Below are positions 37,261-48,599 of a DNA stretch of 64,000 nt, piece after piece. Both the position numbers and the translations under genes were made by a program. Source of the stretch: Kwoniella bestiolae CBS 10118 (lineage: Eukaryota > Basidiomycota > Tremellomycetes > Tremellales > Cryptococcaceae); the NCBI RefSeq assembly GCF_000512585.2, contig NC_089241.1, forward strand, positions 1,798,001 to 1,862,000, given 5' to 3'. Each line of letters starts with the position of its first letter. Position 1 is the stretch's first letter. The notes under the pieces were generated by a model. It saw only the letters and a list, made by a program, of their open reading frames with translations, had not been told where the DNA came from and searched no databases.

Positions 37261-37349
37261 AGTTCACTGAGTACATAAATTTCGATTCTGATCTTCCAAT
37301 AACCGGACAACCAAGAATTTAGTCAATCACTGCACACACTGTCAGCAAA

Positions 37350-37764
37350 ATGTCAAATTCCAATTTCGAAAGTCTAACGCGGCAGATTCTGAGTAGATGC
37401 AGACGCTTCCAAATCACTTAGAGTCAAACTTCCCCAGCAGAACAATGGGGTCACCAATCTAACAATTGTAAGTACTTCGGTACTTATCGATGATAATTCG
37501 CGCTGAATTGACTCGGCAGGCTCGGATAAAGTGGAGAGTATCCGACATTTCATTCTGTCCAACAACGCGGACCCTAAGAGCTTCGAGTGGTTTAAAGCAC
37601 TCGAAAGGATCAAAGAGGAGTTTGCAACGACCCGGGGGAATTACTCGCGATCTGATCAGGTATATAACCGATTTCTGGTACAGGCTGCCGATATCAAAAT
37701 TGGCTGCAGAATCCCCAGTGATTACTTTGACATCAACTGGACACTACGTGGCGACAGATACTAG
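37350..37764 (+). CDS. Island family protein A, copy 2, with an in-frame TAG in exon 1
   Basis: Paralogue of the 34771 gene. Exon 1 starts MSNSNFESLTRQILSR at 37350 and ends at 37467 in phase 1. The intron is gtaagt...ctcggcag, and exon 2 is 37520-37764: SDKVESIRHFILSNNADPK, SFEWFKALERIKEEFATTRG, FLVQAADIKIGCRIPSD. Both copies have E-x-W just before the splice and C-S-[ED]-K across it, then I-[KR]-H, N-x-DP, E-x-F and LE. One TAG lies in exon 1 (about 37419-37421), in an otherwise open frame. An intron ending ttccccag of 45 nt (from gtagat) or 66 nt (from gtctaa) would remove it and keep frame. So it is either a three-exon gene or a fresh pseudogene. Confidence 0.55.
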
Positions 37765-38177
37765 GATCAGGAGGCAGGCAAGCTTTCGGGATTGTTGAAT
37801 AGATGAAGAAGCCAATGAGCGTGTGATCTACTCATATGGCACACAGATGGCGGAAAGGTGTTCAGAAAGAAGTTCCCGATAGATATGCATCGAATTCCTG
37901 CATTGGGGCTGGCCTGGCGTTTGCTGAGGGCAATATTTGCATGCCTGACCATTGTTTCCATGCTTGATTTGCGTTTTTGCCACCATTAGGCCTCCCTCTG
38001 GTGCAGTCTTCTTCCAATGATAATGAAACTGGCAAGAGCAACACGAAGCATGGCTATAGGCGATGCCGTTGGCAGTTGTAGCGTAATAAGACAGGGCCTT
38101 AGTATTCGGCCCCTTCGATCATGGCAGCTCGCTACAGTGCAATTCTGAACATCGATGATTTAATGTGCTATCAATTC
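37765..38177. other. Convergent spacer at island end
   Basis: About 410 bases between the second family A gene and the WD40 gene stop. It includes a further repeat copy at 37965-38010. Confidence 0.5.
37965..38010. repeat. Direct copy of island repeat
   Basis: gatttgcgtttttgccaccat followed by a related t..cct..ctggtgc part matches 35480-35520 in the same orientation. It lies about 210 bases after the family A stop; the other copy lies about 240 bases after its gene. The duplicated unit therefore reaches past the genes. Confidence 0.6.
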
Positions 38178-39859
38178 TCAGTTTGTTCGCCACAACTTTA
38201 CACTTCTTTCCGGCTCCAGTGATCCACTAACTATGATGCGCCCGTTCGGGTGGACCTGTAAAGAGAGAAGCATAATCAGCTTCCCTGCTATCATTTTGGC
38301 AGGTAGATCACTTTTATGAAAGGCTTGATACTACCCATTGACAGGAAATGGTACTTACGGCAACAGCTACAACAGTATTCAAATGCCCCTGTAAGACCTG
38401 ACAAACATTCTTAGACTGTAAATCCCAAATAACAATCTTCCCATTCTCCGATCCAGCAACTATCAATGCTGGATTGGCTGGTCCCTTAACGTCGATATTG
38501 CTGTTACCATCTATCTCCATGCCATCTTCTTTTCCGGAAGGTAAGTCGGGCGCTTCAAATATGATAGCGGGACAAGGATATTTTTCACTGATATATACCC
38601 CTGGAGCTTGGATGGTTTTGAGTACCTTCGATGTGTGGATGTTGTATATCCTTAGAGTCGATGAGAGGGTGGAGGAGAGGAGGAAGTATGATGAAGGTGT
38701 GAAAGAGGCGTATGATCTGTAGAATTACATTAAATTGAGTCAGTACTAGAGTAAATGAGGGATGCATGAGATGAAGGTCGGGCTGGGGCTCACACAGGGG
38801 AATTCGTATCGTTATCTAGTGTTTTCAGACATTGTCCGCTGCTTACGTCCCATAGACGGCTAGAATGCGATAAGATGAAAAAGTATCAGCACATGGTTTA
38901 CGATAACCCATCATTACTTTGAATATCCGATCTTCCTCGTATGCTGCTTTTTCGTACTACTACATTCCCTCTGATCATCTCACCTATCGTAATATCCCGG
39001 CAGTATCTTACTCCCCTCTGTAAGATCAGAAACGCGCAACTTACATCAACCCATCCCCACTCCCCGTCATGACCATAGCCCCCTCAGCGTCCCAACAGAC
39101 ACACCAAACAGCGTCCGCATGAGCCGGCAGATTCCTCAGCACCTTTCCCCGCCGTACATCCCATATTATTGCTGACTCGTCGAAACTGCCCGTAACTAGT
39201 AGATTGGACTTGGGTGAGAATGAGATGGATAAGACAGGGGCGGTGTGGCCTGTAAATGTCTTTAAGGGTAGGGGTTCATCGGCAGGAGAGGGAGGAGGGT
39301 AGAGGGGGAAGAGGAGGGAGGTGCAGTCGTCTGAGGCTGTTGTTAGGTACAAAGAGTCGGGGGAGATGGATATGTCGTTTATGCCTTTTGGATAACGGTT
39401 AAATTAGCTTGGAAAGTCGGAATTCGGATGAAAGAGATGGAGTTCAATACCCACCAGTCTTGTGTGCTCGGAACCCTCTTATGCATTCCCCAGACTCTGC
39501 ATTCCTATTGAACAAGTCAGAGAACGACCTTCTGTGCTAATTGCGACCCGAGGAACAGCAAGAAGGGAAGATGATTTACCAGAAATGCAAATAGCCATCT
39601 GCGCCTATCATCATTGTACGCATCAGCTCATACTTGCCAGGTCTGCGATACCGACAATCGTGATGAGATGTGAGACGGGATACTCACCAGCACTGACCAA
39701 GGTCTCTCCATCATTCGAGAACCTCAAAGCTGTTACTGCCCTACTGTGTGCTGATAATGTTTGACTGAGATGATACCTCGGTGCGGTCGATGGGCCCGCT
39801 TCTGCCTCTGGGGGTGGTTCTGAGTGAGTGCCGTTGGGCAGTGGTGGTGGGATTGCCAT
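38178..39859 (-). CDS. WD40 repeat protein, Swd3/WDR5-like
   Basis: Beta-propeller protein; WDR5/Swd3 is a core subunit of COMPASS (H3K4 methyltransferase). The start at 39859 gives MAIPPPLPNGTHSEPPPEAE. Blades seen in order: LSAHSRAVTALRFSNDGETLVS, SLYLTTASDDCT, FTGHTAPVLSISFSPKSNLLV with GSFDESAIIWDVRRGKVLR, LPAHADAVWCVCWDAEGAMV with GSGDGLIRLWD, SGQCLKTLDNDTNSPV, the blade ending GKIVIWDLQSKNVCQVLQGH and the last VAVHPNGRIIVSGS...SVKLWRTN, TGA at 38178. About seven blades and five to six introns. A proline-rich insertion in blade two is not typical of WDR5. The blade count and GH/WD pattern are firm; the exact orthology is likely but not proven. Confidence 0.82.
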
Positions 39860-41849
39860 GATGTGGTTTTGTGTTGTACTTGATTAGACGTGAGTGAGGG
39901 AGGAGAACATTAGATTGGACTGAAATCTCACTTCTGCAGTACGCGTTGAGCTTGGTCGGCTATTCAGATGGATCGGACATCCAGTAGATCTCCGCAATTC
40001 CAGCAATTTTAAGTAGCTACCATGCATGTTCTCGCCAATGACAGAGTGGTGCCAGGCTGAATGCAATTTCCAGAGCATAGGTGATTTATAGGTGGGGGTG
40101 TAAAGTGCCTCGTGCATTCAGGTCAAGTAGAGAACGGAAAGAGCGTCCATATACCTGATTCCCATGAGTACAGACGCGCAGTCGAAGATCGTCCGCCCCC
40201 CTATCACATCAGATAAGACGATGGACGTTCACACGAAGCTTACTACGCGAACTTTGATCTGCCATTCGCAGTCGCTCCATTACTTTGGGATGGGATGGAT
40301 TGGGCAAAACTACGGATAGCGATGCCATCCCCAGTCACTTGAGCACTGCCATATCTCGCATGAGGAATGCTGATGCATTTACAGCAAAGGATGTACAGAG
40401 AATCAAAGTTGGATCGGAAAATCCATCTCTCGGCCGTATTCGAAATGCATATATCACTTGGGTAACGTCACGAATCGAATATTTCCACTTCGTCTGAAAC
40501 GTCACACCCCTTTCAAGGTGTTGCGTTGTGAGGACAACCATACATGGTATGCGGGTTGTTTCGGTGTTCACACCAATGCAATTACCGGATGTTCCGGAGT
40601 CGGAGAGAACGGGTCCGAGGGAGGAGGTGTTCGGCGTCGATGTGCACGATGATAGGGTACGTTCATGCAATCGCGAGATGTATCACTGCTGGCGTTTGCA
40701 TGGATGGTGAGATTGTTTATGCGATCAATCCTCAGAACAAAGCTCCTCATCTACCGATCAGTGATGGTCTAGAAGTGTCTATTGGGTGTCCACGAGACGC
40801 ACTAGAGTGGGATGGTCGTTCCTTCCGATGCAAAAATCGCACTATGACGGAAGGAAGGTACGGTTATGAGTTCCAGAAACACGTTCAACGAGAAAGGTGT
40901 TTGCTGTATATAGGGAGGTCGCTATGACGATAGATTGGTAGCTCAGTACCCTCTTTTCAGCGTTCCATTTGTTCTATTTACTTCTTCGTGTGCTTTTCAC
41001 GAAATCATTCACGTTTTTTTAGGCAGCAGGAGAGTAGCCGGTAACCCCATAGCACTTCGCTTGCATCCCTTCGTATAGTACCATATACAATTCGACTTGC
41101 TCGCCTTAATCACGACTAGGCTATGCCATTGTAGGAGAAGGACTTCCCCTTGTTGACTTCACCATTTCACATATTGGCCATTCACCGGACAGTCCAAACC
41201 ACCATCACAGCCATAAATAGAAAAACACGATTGAAGGAAGTGCCACAAAGGTAGGTTTGTGATTTATCCTTTTACAAATTGGTTTTTCCGGGGGATTCGG
41301 GTTCGGGGTGTTTTACTCTTTACTTTTTGTTAATTACCCTATTCAAATTCAAATGAACAAGGGAGTGAGTGGGGTGGAAGGGGAATAGGAGAGGATGAAG
41401 AGGTGAGCAAAAAGGGTAAAGATGGAGGAGTCAGGACCATCACGTCACTGAAACAGACCCACTCACTGTAAGAATAAACGAGTACACGATCCATGCACCG
41501 CCTTTCTTTTCTCACCGTACTCCCCCCATACACACGGTGTGTTTATGCTGGTTGTGCTGTTCATCCTCACATTTTCACACTCTCACCCTCACCTGGTCCC
41601 TCCTTTTCATCATCCTCTCTTTTCATTCTCATTCCTATACCATAAGTATATAACACATCAAACACTTGACCCCTCTTTCTCCTTCATATCTTGTACTTCG
41701 ATCGCAATTCGACAAACTCGACCATAACTGACCCAACATATTGCTATTTATACATACCCCTGTTACGTCTCACCCCCCCCTCTCAACTCAACCAACCATC
41801 ACCCAAACAAAGTCAGTATCACTATATAAACATTCAACACATAGAATAT
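39860..41849. other. Long divergent intergenic region with unresolved ORFs
   Basis: 2 kb between the WD40 gene (-) and the zinc-finger gene (+). Open frames exist on both strands at 40335-40930: a 111-codon minus frame and a Cys-containing 127-codon plus frame from ATG 40544. Neither has promoter, splice or family support. The 41500-41850 part is strongly pyrimidine-rich, as expected for the zinc-finger gene leader. Confidence 0.5.
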
Positions 41850-43433
41850 ATGACTGACACATTACCCTCTTCCTCTAGAATATCTCTCCATCCCTCAATC
41901 TACTTGTCGACATCGTCTTCAATGTCGTCGATGGCTGAAAACCCGTCTCTCGTTCCCTTCCTCTTCAACACCGATAACAAACTCAACCCCAACTTGATCT
42001 TCCCTTCACCGCCTTCATCAGACAACGGTGTTGATTTCGATTTCGACTCTTTCACCACTCACAACCACCTGTCTCCTCGATCAATCTTACTCGACGCTTT
42101 ACCAATCGAAGAGAAAGTGAAAACACCCAAGTACTCATTCGACCTGGATCTCAATCATTCGCCCGTCGCGTCCACTTGCACACCCAAGTCGGCTACCCTT
42201 GTTTCACCCAAATCGTCAAACATCGAAGTGACTGCTATTCCTCAATTGCCCGTGTCTTCCACCATCAACAACAGCGACGCTGATACCGCCGAAGCGTTAA
42301 GCAGCCACCACTTCCAACGTTACCTTCATTACAAAGCGCTCGCCACCGGTGCGGCAGTTGACCAATCTTTCGCTCAACGAGACGATCAGTTCGACGCTCT
42401 GTTCGCCGCTTGCAACAATTCTACCCTCTTCATGCCTGGTCCTGGTGAAATCAATGAACCGTCTATTTACAAGAACAACACCAACAGCATGCTCGCTTTC
42501 CAGCCTCAACCTGTACCCGTTCCTCACTATGGCATGAGTCAACAGGTTCTTAACTGGGGTCAACCTTCATTTACCTACCACCCTCAATCCTCTCAAGCTG
42601 CTCTTCATGCTCAGGCTCAGGCTCATCTCCAAGCTGCCGATGTAGCCAGGGTTCAAGCTCAACAACAACGGGGTATGGTCCCATCGCCTACTTACTTCGT
42701 ACCTTCGAGCACTCGATCTTCCTTCGATGCTGCGGTACCCTCTTACGGCTCCTACGCCAGACCCGCCATGTCCAGCGTTTCGGCCAACAGCCCTCCATAC
42801 CCATCTACCCCTGTCTATGCAGGTGTACCAGGTTTCACGCCTGTCCAAATGTCAAAGACCTCGACATCAACCAGTTTACCTTCTTTCGTCTCTCAAGAAA
42901 CCGCTCCCGTTACAAGAAAAGCCGTATCAAACAACGGCAGCGAACACGAAGGGGAAGATGAGCTCACCGAGTTCTCTCCACCCTCCCGATCTGGTCTTGA
43001 AGAGCTCAAGCCTATGATTCCTGGTATGCCTATCCCCAATGCTCATGGCGGTGGTCGAGGCTATGTTCCTGGTCAAACCCCTGACGATCCTAAGAAGAGG
43101 CACAAGTGTCAAATCTGTGGCCGGGCCTTTGCCAGAGCTTTCAACTTGAAGGTGAATATTCAGTTCCGTCGATGAACATGATTTGTATGCTGACGTTATC
43201 GTTCTTTCCAGTCTCACATCCAAACTCACAACCCACTCCGAGCAAAACCTTATCAATGTCCTCACTCATCCTGTAAACGAGGTTTCTCCCGATTACACGA
43301 TCTCGAACGACACCGTCAAGGTATCCATTCCGATGGTCCTCTCGTCGAAGCTAAGCGACATGGTGTCTCACCCGCTGTCGCCCGTGCTCAAAACAGAATA
43401 CAAAAACGAGCCGAGTCGGGAAGTCTCATCTAG
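41850..43433 (+). CDS. C2H2 zinc-finger transcription factor
   Basis: Two exons, 41850-43151 and 43212-43433 (1524 nt, 507 residues). A Ser/Pro/Gln-rich N-terminal region of about 415 residues (MTDTLPSSSRISLHPS; Gln/Ala patch HAQAQAHLQAADVARVQAQQ) precedes two C-terminal fingers. The first is HKCQICGRAFARAFNLK-SHIQTH, split by the intron; the second is YQCPHSSCKRGFSRLHDLER-HRQGIH. A basic tail ends KRAESGSLI. The intron cuts the first finger between LK and SH; an unspliced reading would lose both His. The FARAFNLKSH spacing recalls Crz1-type factors. The MAT locus of Cryptococcus also has a zinc-finger gene called ZNF1, but orthology cannot be decided here. An internal Met (MSSMAENPS) is a possible alternative start. 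Confidence 0.88.
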
Positions 43434-44680
43434 TCGATTCTTCACTGAATCGACTCCCAAATGAACTGAGGTAGCTTTTCGCGCCTCACCGAGACTTTTC
43501 CCTAATCCCTTGTTTTTCTGTATTTCTCTTTTGATCAAAGTACGAAAACCCCAATTTTTACTCTATCTCCGACTCAACCCTTTCAATCGACTATACCGAG
43601 TCCCTTTTCCACCGACCCATTTACTTCTTGCACAAAATCCAAAACGCAGCGCCGCCGCTTATAGTGGCTTCTGCTGGTATTTGGTTGAAGAAGTGAATGA
43701 GAGGAAAGACCTACTCTACGAGTTTAGGTATGGACATGGGGTATATGTTGACTTATGAAAGTCGGCCCTCAATGCTTCAACAAATCACAACCAATCATCA
43801 ATCGACATTTCTCATTTATATATCACTTATCACCCTCCACTTCTATTCCATTCTGTCAATACTATCGTCAATATCGATCATTCGCCCAATCGCTCTTTCC
43901 ACCCTCTCGCTCATCATCACCATCGTATATCTGACCGCCTCATCCATCCCGCGATCCGATTTCCCACTCTATAATATCAAGATTCAACATCACATCAATT
44001 CAACATCATCATAGCAAAAAGAATCTTGAAATTGTAAGAGTGGGAATAGGTAGCCTAGTGATAGGATCTTTGGACCGTCTTTTATATGGTTTTCCTCTAT
44101 ATAGAATATCCATGTTCATTTTACGTATGACACGATACGATATACATGTTTATCTGTTTGTACTATTTTTCACGAGGTCAGATCAGATCGCTCAGTTCGT
44201 AGTTTAGAGGAATATGTACGATTAGGTATTATTGAAAATTCGAAAAACACGTTGATCTAGATGTGTAGGCTTGATGTTTTATGCATTTTGATTGACGAAC
44301 AATCTCTTGCAATCACTTTGCAGTGCGTTGATCCACTGGACCATAAAGACTGCAGTATAGGCTGAGAACAGCATAGGAAAGTGAAGAGGTCATCTTTGCT
44401 TATGCTCTATGGTGTTCTCCAAAGCGTCCAGAGGGAATGTGGCTGTTAGGTTCGATCATAGCCCGTTGGCCTATCGTTAAATTTGATCCGCGAAGTAATT
44501 TACAATAATTGGACTGCATGGATCAAACGCGATATGGATATTGATAGCTCGGCGGGGCTTTGCTCGATCCAAACATGGTGTATGATGTATGATGCATAGA
44601 CTTCGATGCATAGAGCAATATTATCCTCAATGGAGGGAACATCATTACACACTCAATCTGAATCAAGGGATCGGTAAGTT
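43434..44680. other. Convergent intergenic region
   Basis: 1.25 kb, AT- and pyrimidine-rich, 3' ends of the zinc-finger gene and of the first gene of the second island. The 105-codon frame at 43697-44014 does not start with ATG in a good context and is low complexity; not called. Confidence 0.55.
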
Positions 44681-45480
44681 TTACTCGGACTTATTATAAG
44701 CAGCCACTTCAGCCCATGAGCTTGGTCTGTCCGAGCCCGACATTTCAAGGCTGGGTGAACGGGCCCGAGCCCTTGCCTGAGCCCCAGCCCCAGTCGAAGC
44801 GGTCGATCTCGTTCCTTGCGGCTCGGCCCGTCGTTTGGCGGGGGACGAGACGATCTCTGCCCACGATTGGGTAGGTTTATTGCGCTCGGTGAAGGCGGGG
44901 GGAGCTGGCTGTGATTGCACAGCTGGATCCACCCCAAAGTCAGCTAGAAGCGTCCCCTGGTGATCCGTGAGCTGTTGTCTACCATGAGTTCTAGGTCCAA
45001 GTCCAGGGACAATGGACGATGTCTTGTATCCCGAAGCTAAGCTGCTGAGAATCATCCTCATGCCAATCGCATCGTCATTCATCCTCCCCAAAACGTCCGA
45101 GGGTTTATGGGAAGGATGGGGGGCATTGTATGGAGGAGAGTCTCCGTAGATTCTTGTGAAGAGTTCTTGGGCGGTCAGGCGTTCTCGCTCGAAGTATCCC
45201 TGTTTGGAGGCCAAGACCAGGGCCAAGGCTTGGGGACTTTGACTCGGAGGAGCCAGGTGAGATGGAGTCTTGCTCTTGAGTTTGAGTTTGAGAAGACTTG
45301 GAAGCGTGTTCACTTGGAGGAGGCATAGTAGGATCTGCAGTTGTCACTCATTCAGTAAGTTCCTTATATACAGGGAGTGGCTCGATAGGTAGAGGAAGTC
45401 GATTCTGGTTTCCGAACACATTACTTACTTTCTGATGATCCGCTTTTTGTTTCTTGGGTTCTGGGTAACGTTTCAGACAT
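44681..45480 (-). CDS. Island 2 gene 1, unrecognised polar protein
   Basis: Not recognised. Exon 1 is 45429-45480 (MSETLPRTQETKSGSSE, phase 1), intron gtaagt...actgcag, and the stop is TAA at 44681-44683. The second exon opens as NPTMPPPSEHASKSSQTQTQ. The convincing downstream frame, however, is LALVLASKQGYFERERLTAQ, ELFTRIYGDSPPYN, DDAIGMRMILSSLASGYK. A further small intron (for example from gtgaac to ccccaag, near 45240-45325) is therefore needed and is not certain. The C-terminal part has two S-W-A-E-[IV] motifs (QSWAEIVSS and SSWAEVAAYNKSE) around an Ala/Arg stretch. No membrane segment. It shares the short phase 1 first exon with the next three genes. Confidence 0.55.
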
Positions 45481-46053
45481 TGTACAGAACCGATGAGGAG
45501 CAGGGAGATGTAAGGGTGCTGGGAGGCTACGGGAGGGTCAAGAGTGTTGATGGAAGTTGTTTGCCCCAGGATGGGATGCTCAGCACATTATATATGTATA
45601 CTTCCACGACCGAGCAAGGTGATGATTGTGAGCTGAAAATCAAATGTACTTCACCTCCCTTCTCTATTGCGGGCACGTTCACTGCTGTGACGCGTATCAT
45701 CATGGATGATCCTTTGTGGCGGACAAGGCGACGAAAGAAAGGAAGGAATCCCCCGTCGTCCTGCTGAGAATCTTTCGATTCGAGTCAGGCGAGGCGAGAA
45801 TAAGCCGTGTGATGTACTGTACTATCGAGTGCTGTAGCCCTAGCCGTGCCCACGTGCGGGTATATCTCGTGCATTGCGACAATTTGTGATGATATTGACG
45901 CAGAGAATGGACAAGACTGCATCATAATATCAACCACTACGTGTGATGTACGGAAGATAGCTGAAATTCAAGCTACCGGAAGGACGGTCTCTGCAATGAG
46001 AAGATGGACTGAACAATGACTAATGACAGTCGATATACTACCAATTCACTTCA
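45481..46053. other. Intergenic region within island 2
   Basis: 570 bases between gene 2 stop and gene 1 start, both minus strand; promoter of gene 1. Nothing else seen. Confidence 0.5.
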
Positions 46054-47154
46054 TCAGGCCTCACCCTCAGTCATTTGCAATGACTCCTCCGTCCCAGGGG
46101 AGGAGGATTGGACAGCGGTACTCTCAAGACCTTTTAGCGAATCCACGCGAGCTTTCTCTTCCTCTGCTAATTCTCGTTTGATTCTCTCTACCTCCTCTTG
46201 ATTGGCTTTATCATTTTTGAACTATTGCGCAGGGGTTTTGAAGGGATTGGCGGGTGATCCGTAGCTTGATCTGTCAGATTGACGACCAGAGGGAAACCTC
46301 ACACCTGAAGAATGGCAGCGAGATCGAGCAGCGTTCCGTGCTGTTAACCTAGGCATATCATTCTCCCAATTTGCTTCGAGCTGATTCAGCCTGTTGATGA
46401 AGCTGCACGAGGCTGTGGCGTAGTCGTACTCGCGTATCTGTTCTAACGCTGAGTATGCTCTGTTGTACCCCTCGGAAAGCTGAGTGAGCGTCGGGTTCCC
46501 CCTCAACTTGCGATAATGGTCTTCAGCAAAGTATGCTGGTGCGTAGGGGATTTCTCAAGACATGTGATGGGGCGAGATGAGCGGATATTGACCGTGAGAA
46601 CCAAACCAAGTTTGAGATGGACCGTATGCAGGTAAGCGGCTTGAGTCTTCGTAGGAACCATGTGTATATGAGGGCTGTGATGGGGGTCGCATCGAACCTT
46701 AGCCTTGCTCCATATCATATGCATCATGGTATGCGTGATGTGCCCCATGTGAATCGGTCTTCGCCCCTAAGTGATGCTGGTGTGAGGACCAAGCCGATCC
46801 GTTATGCCCATCTTGGTCAGCCGTGTCCGACATGGGTGACCTTTGATCTGCCGTAGGAATGTCGAGTTTGGTGCTTTGATAGGAATGCTCGGATGCTGCT
46901 GTAGACGGTGGTCGATCATCTGCCCAGACGATTCCACGGTTGTTGCTCTCAACCGCCGAGCGAGAACTGGGGCGAGCTTTGAGACATGAACGGAGGCCTG
47001 GAACCGTACGGGAAATTTCAGAGGGGCTTTGCGGTTCTATGACAACGATATCAGTATCTGCATGGGTGGTGTGTGTCATGATCTAGGGTCACTCACGGGA
47101 TTCAACTTGAGTGGAAAGTCCTACTTGTTGAATGGTAGATGCGAGAGCAGACAT
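46054..47154 (-). pseudogene. Island 2 gene 2, with two in-frame stops (possible pseudogene)
   Basis: Exon 1 47097-47154 (MSALASTIQQVGLSTQVES, phase 1); exon 2 47036 down to 46303; an 81-nt intron 46222-46302 (GGT|gtgagg...caatag); last exon 46054-46221. The frame is continuous and compositionally uniform: VPGLRSCLKARPSSR, GIVWADDRPPSTAAS, HHLGAKTDSHGAHHAYHDAY, PSYTHGSYEDSSRLPAYGPS, PYAPAYFAEDHYRKLRGNP and FINRLNQLEANWENDMPRL, ending in a charged coiled coil (NQEEVERIKRELAEEEKARV). Two stops interrupt it: TAA at 46699-46701 and TGA at 46555-46557. The TGA could be removed by a frame-keeping 39-nt intron; no intron fitting the TAA was found. Either a recently damaged gene, a readthrough gene or an unusual splice pattern. 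Confidence 0.5.
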
Positions 47155-47835
47155 AATGGTAGAATGTTGTTTGAATTTGGTATAAGAAATTGTGTGATAA
47201 TAGAAATGACGAGTCTGGGAGGTAATTTAAGTGATGGGAACATGGATACATAGTCCTAGATGGTGAGCTTTATATGGTTCGTACACGATGGGGGGGAGGG
47301 ATTTTTCGCACCAAATCCCATTTCTGTTCAGCAAGCGGCGTGCCAATACTGAAATGTTTCATGTTCGCCCTCCTTGAATATACGTCACCTGAAATTTCCC
47401 ACTTGAAAGGATGGTCAAAGCTGCAGCATGTACCCTCGTGTGTGAGATATTGCCCTTTGGTGACTTGGTACAAATGTCTCGGATCGCAAAGGAACGTCAA
47501 CAACACGCAGTGTCGTGATACGTGTAGTGAAGAACGATTTTCCAAACGACAATCAACCATGATGTGTGTTATAAGTGTAATGGTCGAACGAGGTACTCGG
47601 AATGATATGATTGCGTATGATTGCGCCAAATAGTCACATGAATAATCAGTGTATGCAGCTCTCCGCCTGAGGATGAGCTAGCAGGAACATTTCGACGGAA
47701 GTACATGTTTAACAAATATAATTAAACAACCGTCCATCTCCATCATCATAACACCACATGATATATATGAATACCAAACTGTCTCTTCCTTACCAGTGAG
47801 AGAACAGCTATGTCTGGTCAAGTAAGACGCCCTGT
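47155..47835. other. Intergenic region within island 2
   Basis: 680 bases, promoter of gene 2 (a TATAAA-like box lies near 47270) and 3' end of gene 3. Open frames at 47270-47633 overlap on both strands and look like chance. Confidence 0.5.
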
Positions 47836-48599
47836 TCAACTATGCGGTAACGCCAAGCCAAGCCATTTCAAGCTGTCTGGTAAACCGGTGTTCGGAATCT
47901 GGCTGGAGATCCCATGAGCTTTGATGGTCCAAGTCCTATATCTGTATTTACGACCCAGGCGGCGGTATTCTGCTGCAATTTCCCGGAGGCTCGGTTGAAC
48001 GCTACTTGCTCTAGGTTTATCAGCTGATGGAGGCACGCGAATGGCGTTGAAGCCCTCTATATTGACGCCATCAGTGTCACCTGCTGTGATATGGGATGTA
48101 CCCATATACGAAGGACCACCGGCGCGATGAGTCGGATATTGAGAGCACCGTCCATGGGAGAGCCAATCTTCAGATGACGTTCGCAGCTGTGGATCATCAT
48201 CAGGACCCCAGGAGCCGGGTAAAGGCTTGAGGTCAAGGGATTCGGTTTGATGATTCGTATTTCCGCTGCTTGAAGGGAAGGTTCCAACCCCAAGAGGGTC
48301 CACTGAGCATTGACTTGATGAAAGCTCGGAAGGTGGGGCAGTGCCACTGTGTGTTTCTTCGTCGCTAAGTGCTTTGGAAGGACTCCGAGTGCTGGCTTCA
48401 GTATCGTTTTTAGCGCTACTGCCTTGCTTGTCAGATGCAGCGTCGCTATCGGCGCATTTTTCTCTGTCCTCAGGGGGTGGTTGAGAGTCTGATACTGCGG
48501 AGTAGCCTAGGGTTGACAAGGTAAGTCGTATGATCAGTTGGAGGTGTTAAACCGCTACGTACCCAACCCTTCAGAGATTTTGGAAAGTACAGACGACAT
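47836..48599 (-). CDS. Island 2 gene 3, unrecognised polar protein
   Basis: Not recognised. Exon 1 48563-48599 (MSSVLSKISEGL, phase 1), intron gtacgt...aaccctag, exon 2 47836-48506; 708 nt, 235 residues. The N-terminus resembles gene 2 (M-S-[AS]-[LV]-x-S-x-I, then an S-Q-P stretch). The middle is acidic and Ser/Pro/Gly-rich (DAASDKQGSSAKNDTEAS). The C-terminus is a compact basic/hydrophobic piece: PSLREIAAEYRRLGRKYRYR, TWTIKAHGISSQIP, LPDSLKWLGLALPHS. No signal peptide or membrane helix. It has the same layout as its neighbours: disordered front, short folded-looking end. Confidence 0.6.

Larger units (their letters stand above)
36581..37349. other. Island spacer with duplicated promoter block
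   Basis: 770 bases. The second half is the promoter duplication (36905-37260); the first half has faint similarity to 34200-34360. No gene seen. Confidence 0.5.

Noticed and set aside
43697..44014. 105-codon hydrophobic-looking plus frame after the zinc-finger gene
   Set aside because: Low-complexity pyrimidine-rich sequence, no splice or start support; the hydrophobicity comes from T/C-rich codons.
46222..46224. TAG apparently ending island 2 gene 2
   Set aside because: It is the acceptor end of an 81-nt intron (a multiple of three) with a good gtgagg donor, and the downstream exon continues with a coiled coil, so it was not counted among the in-frame stops.
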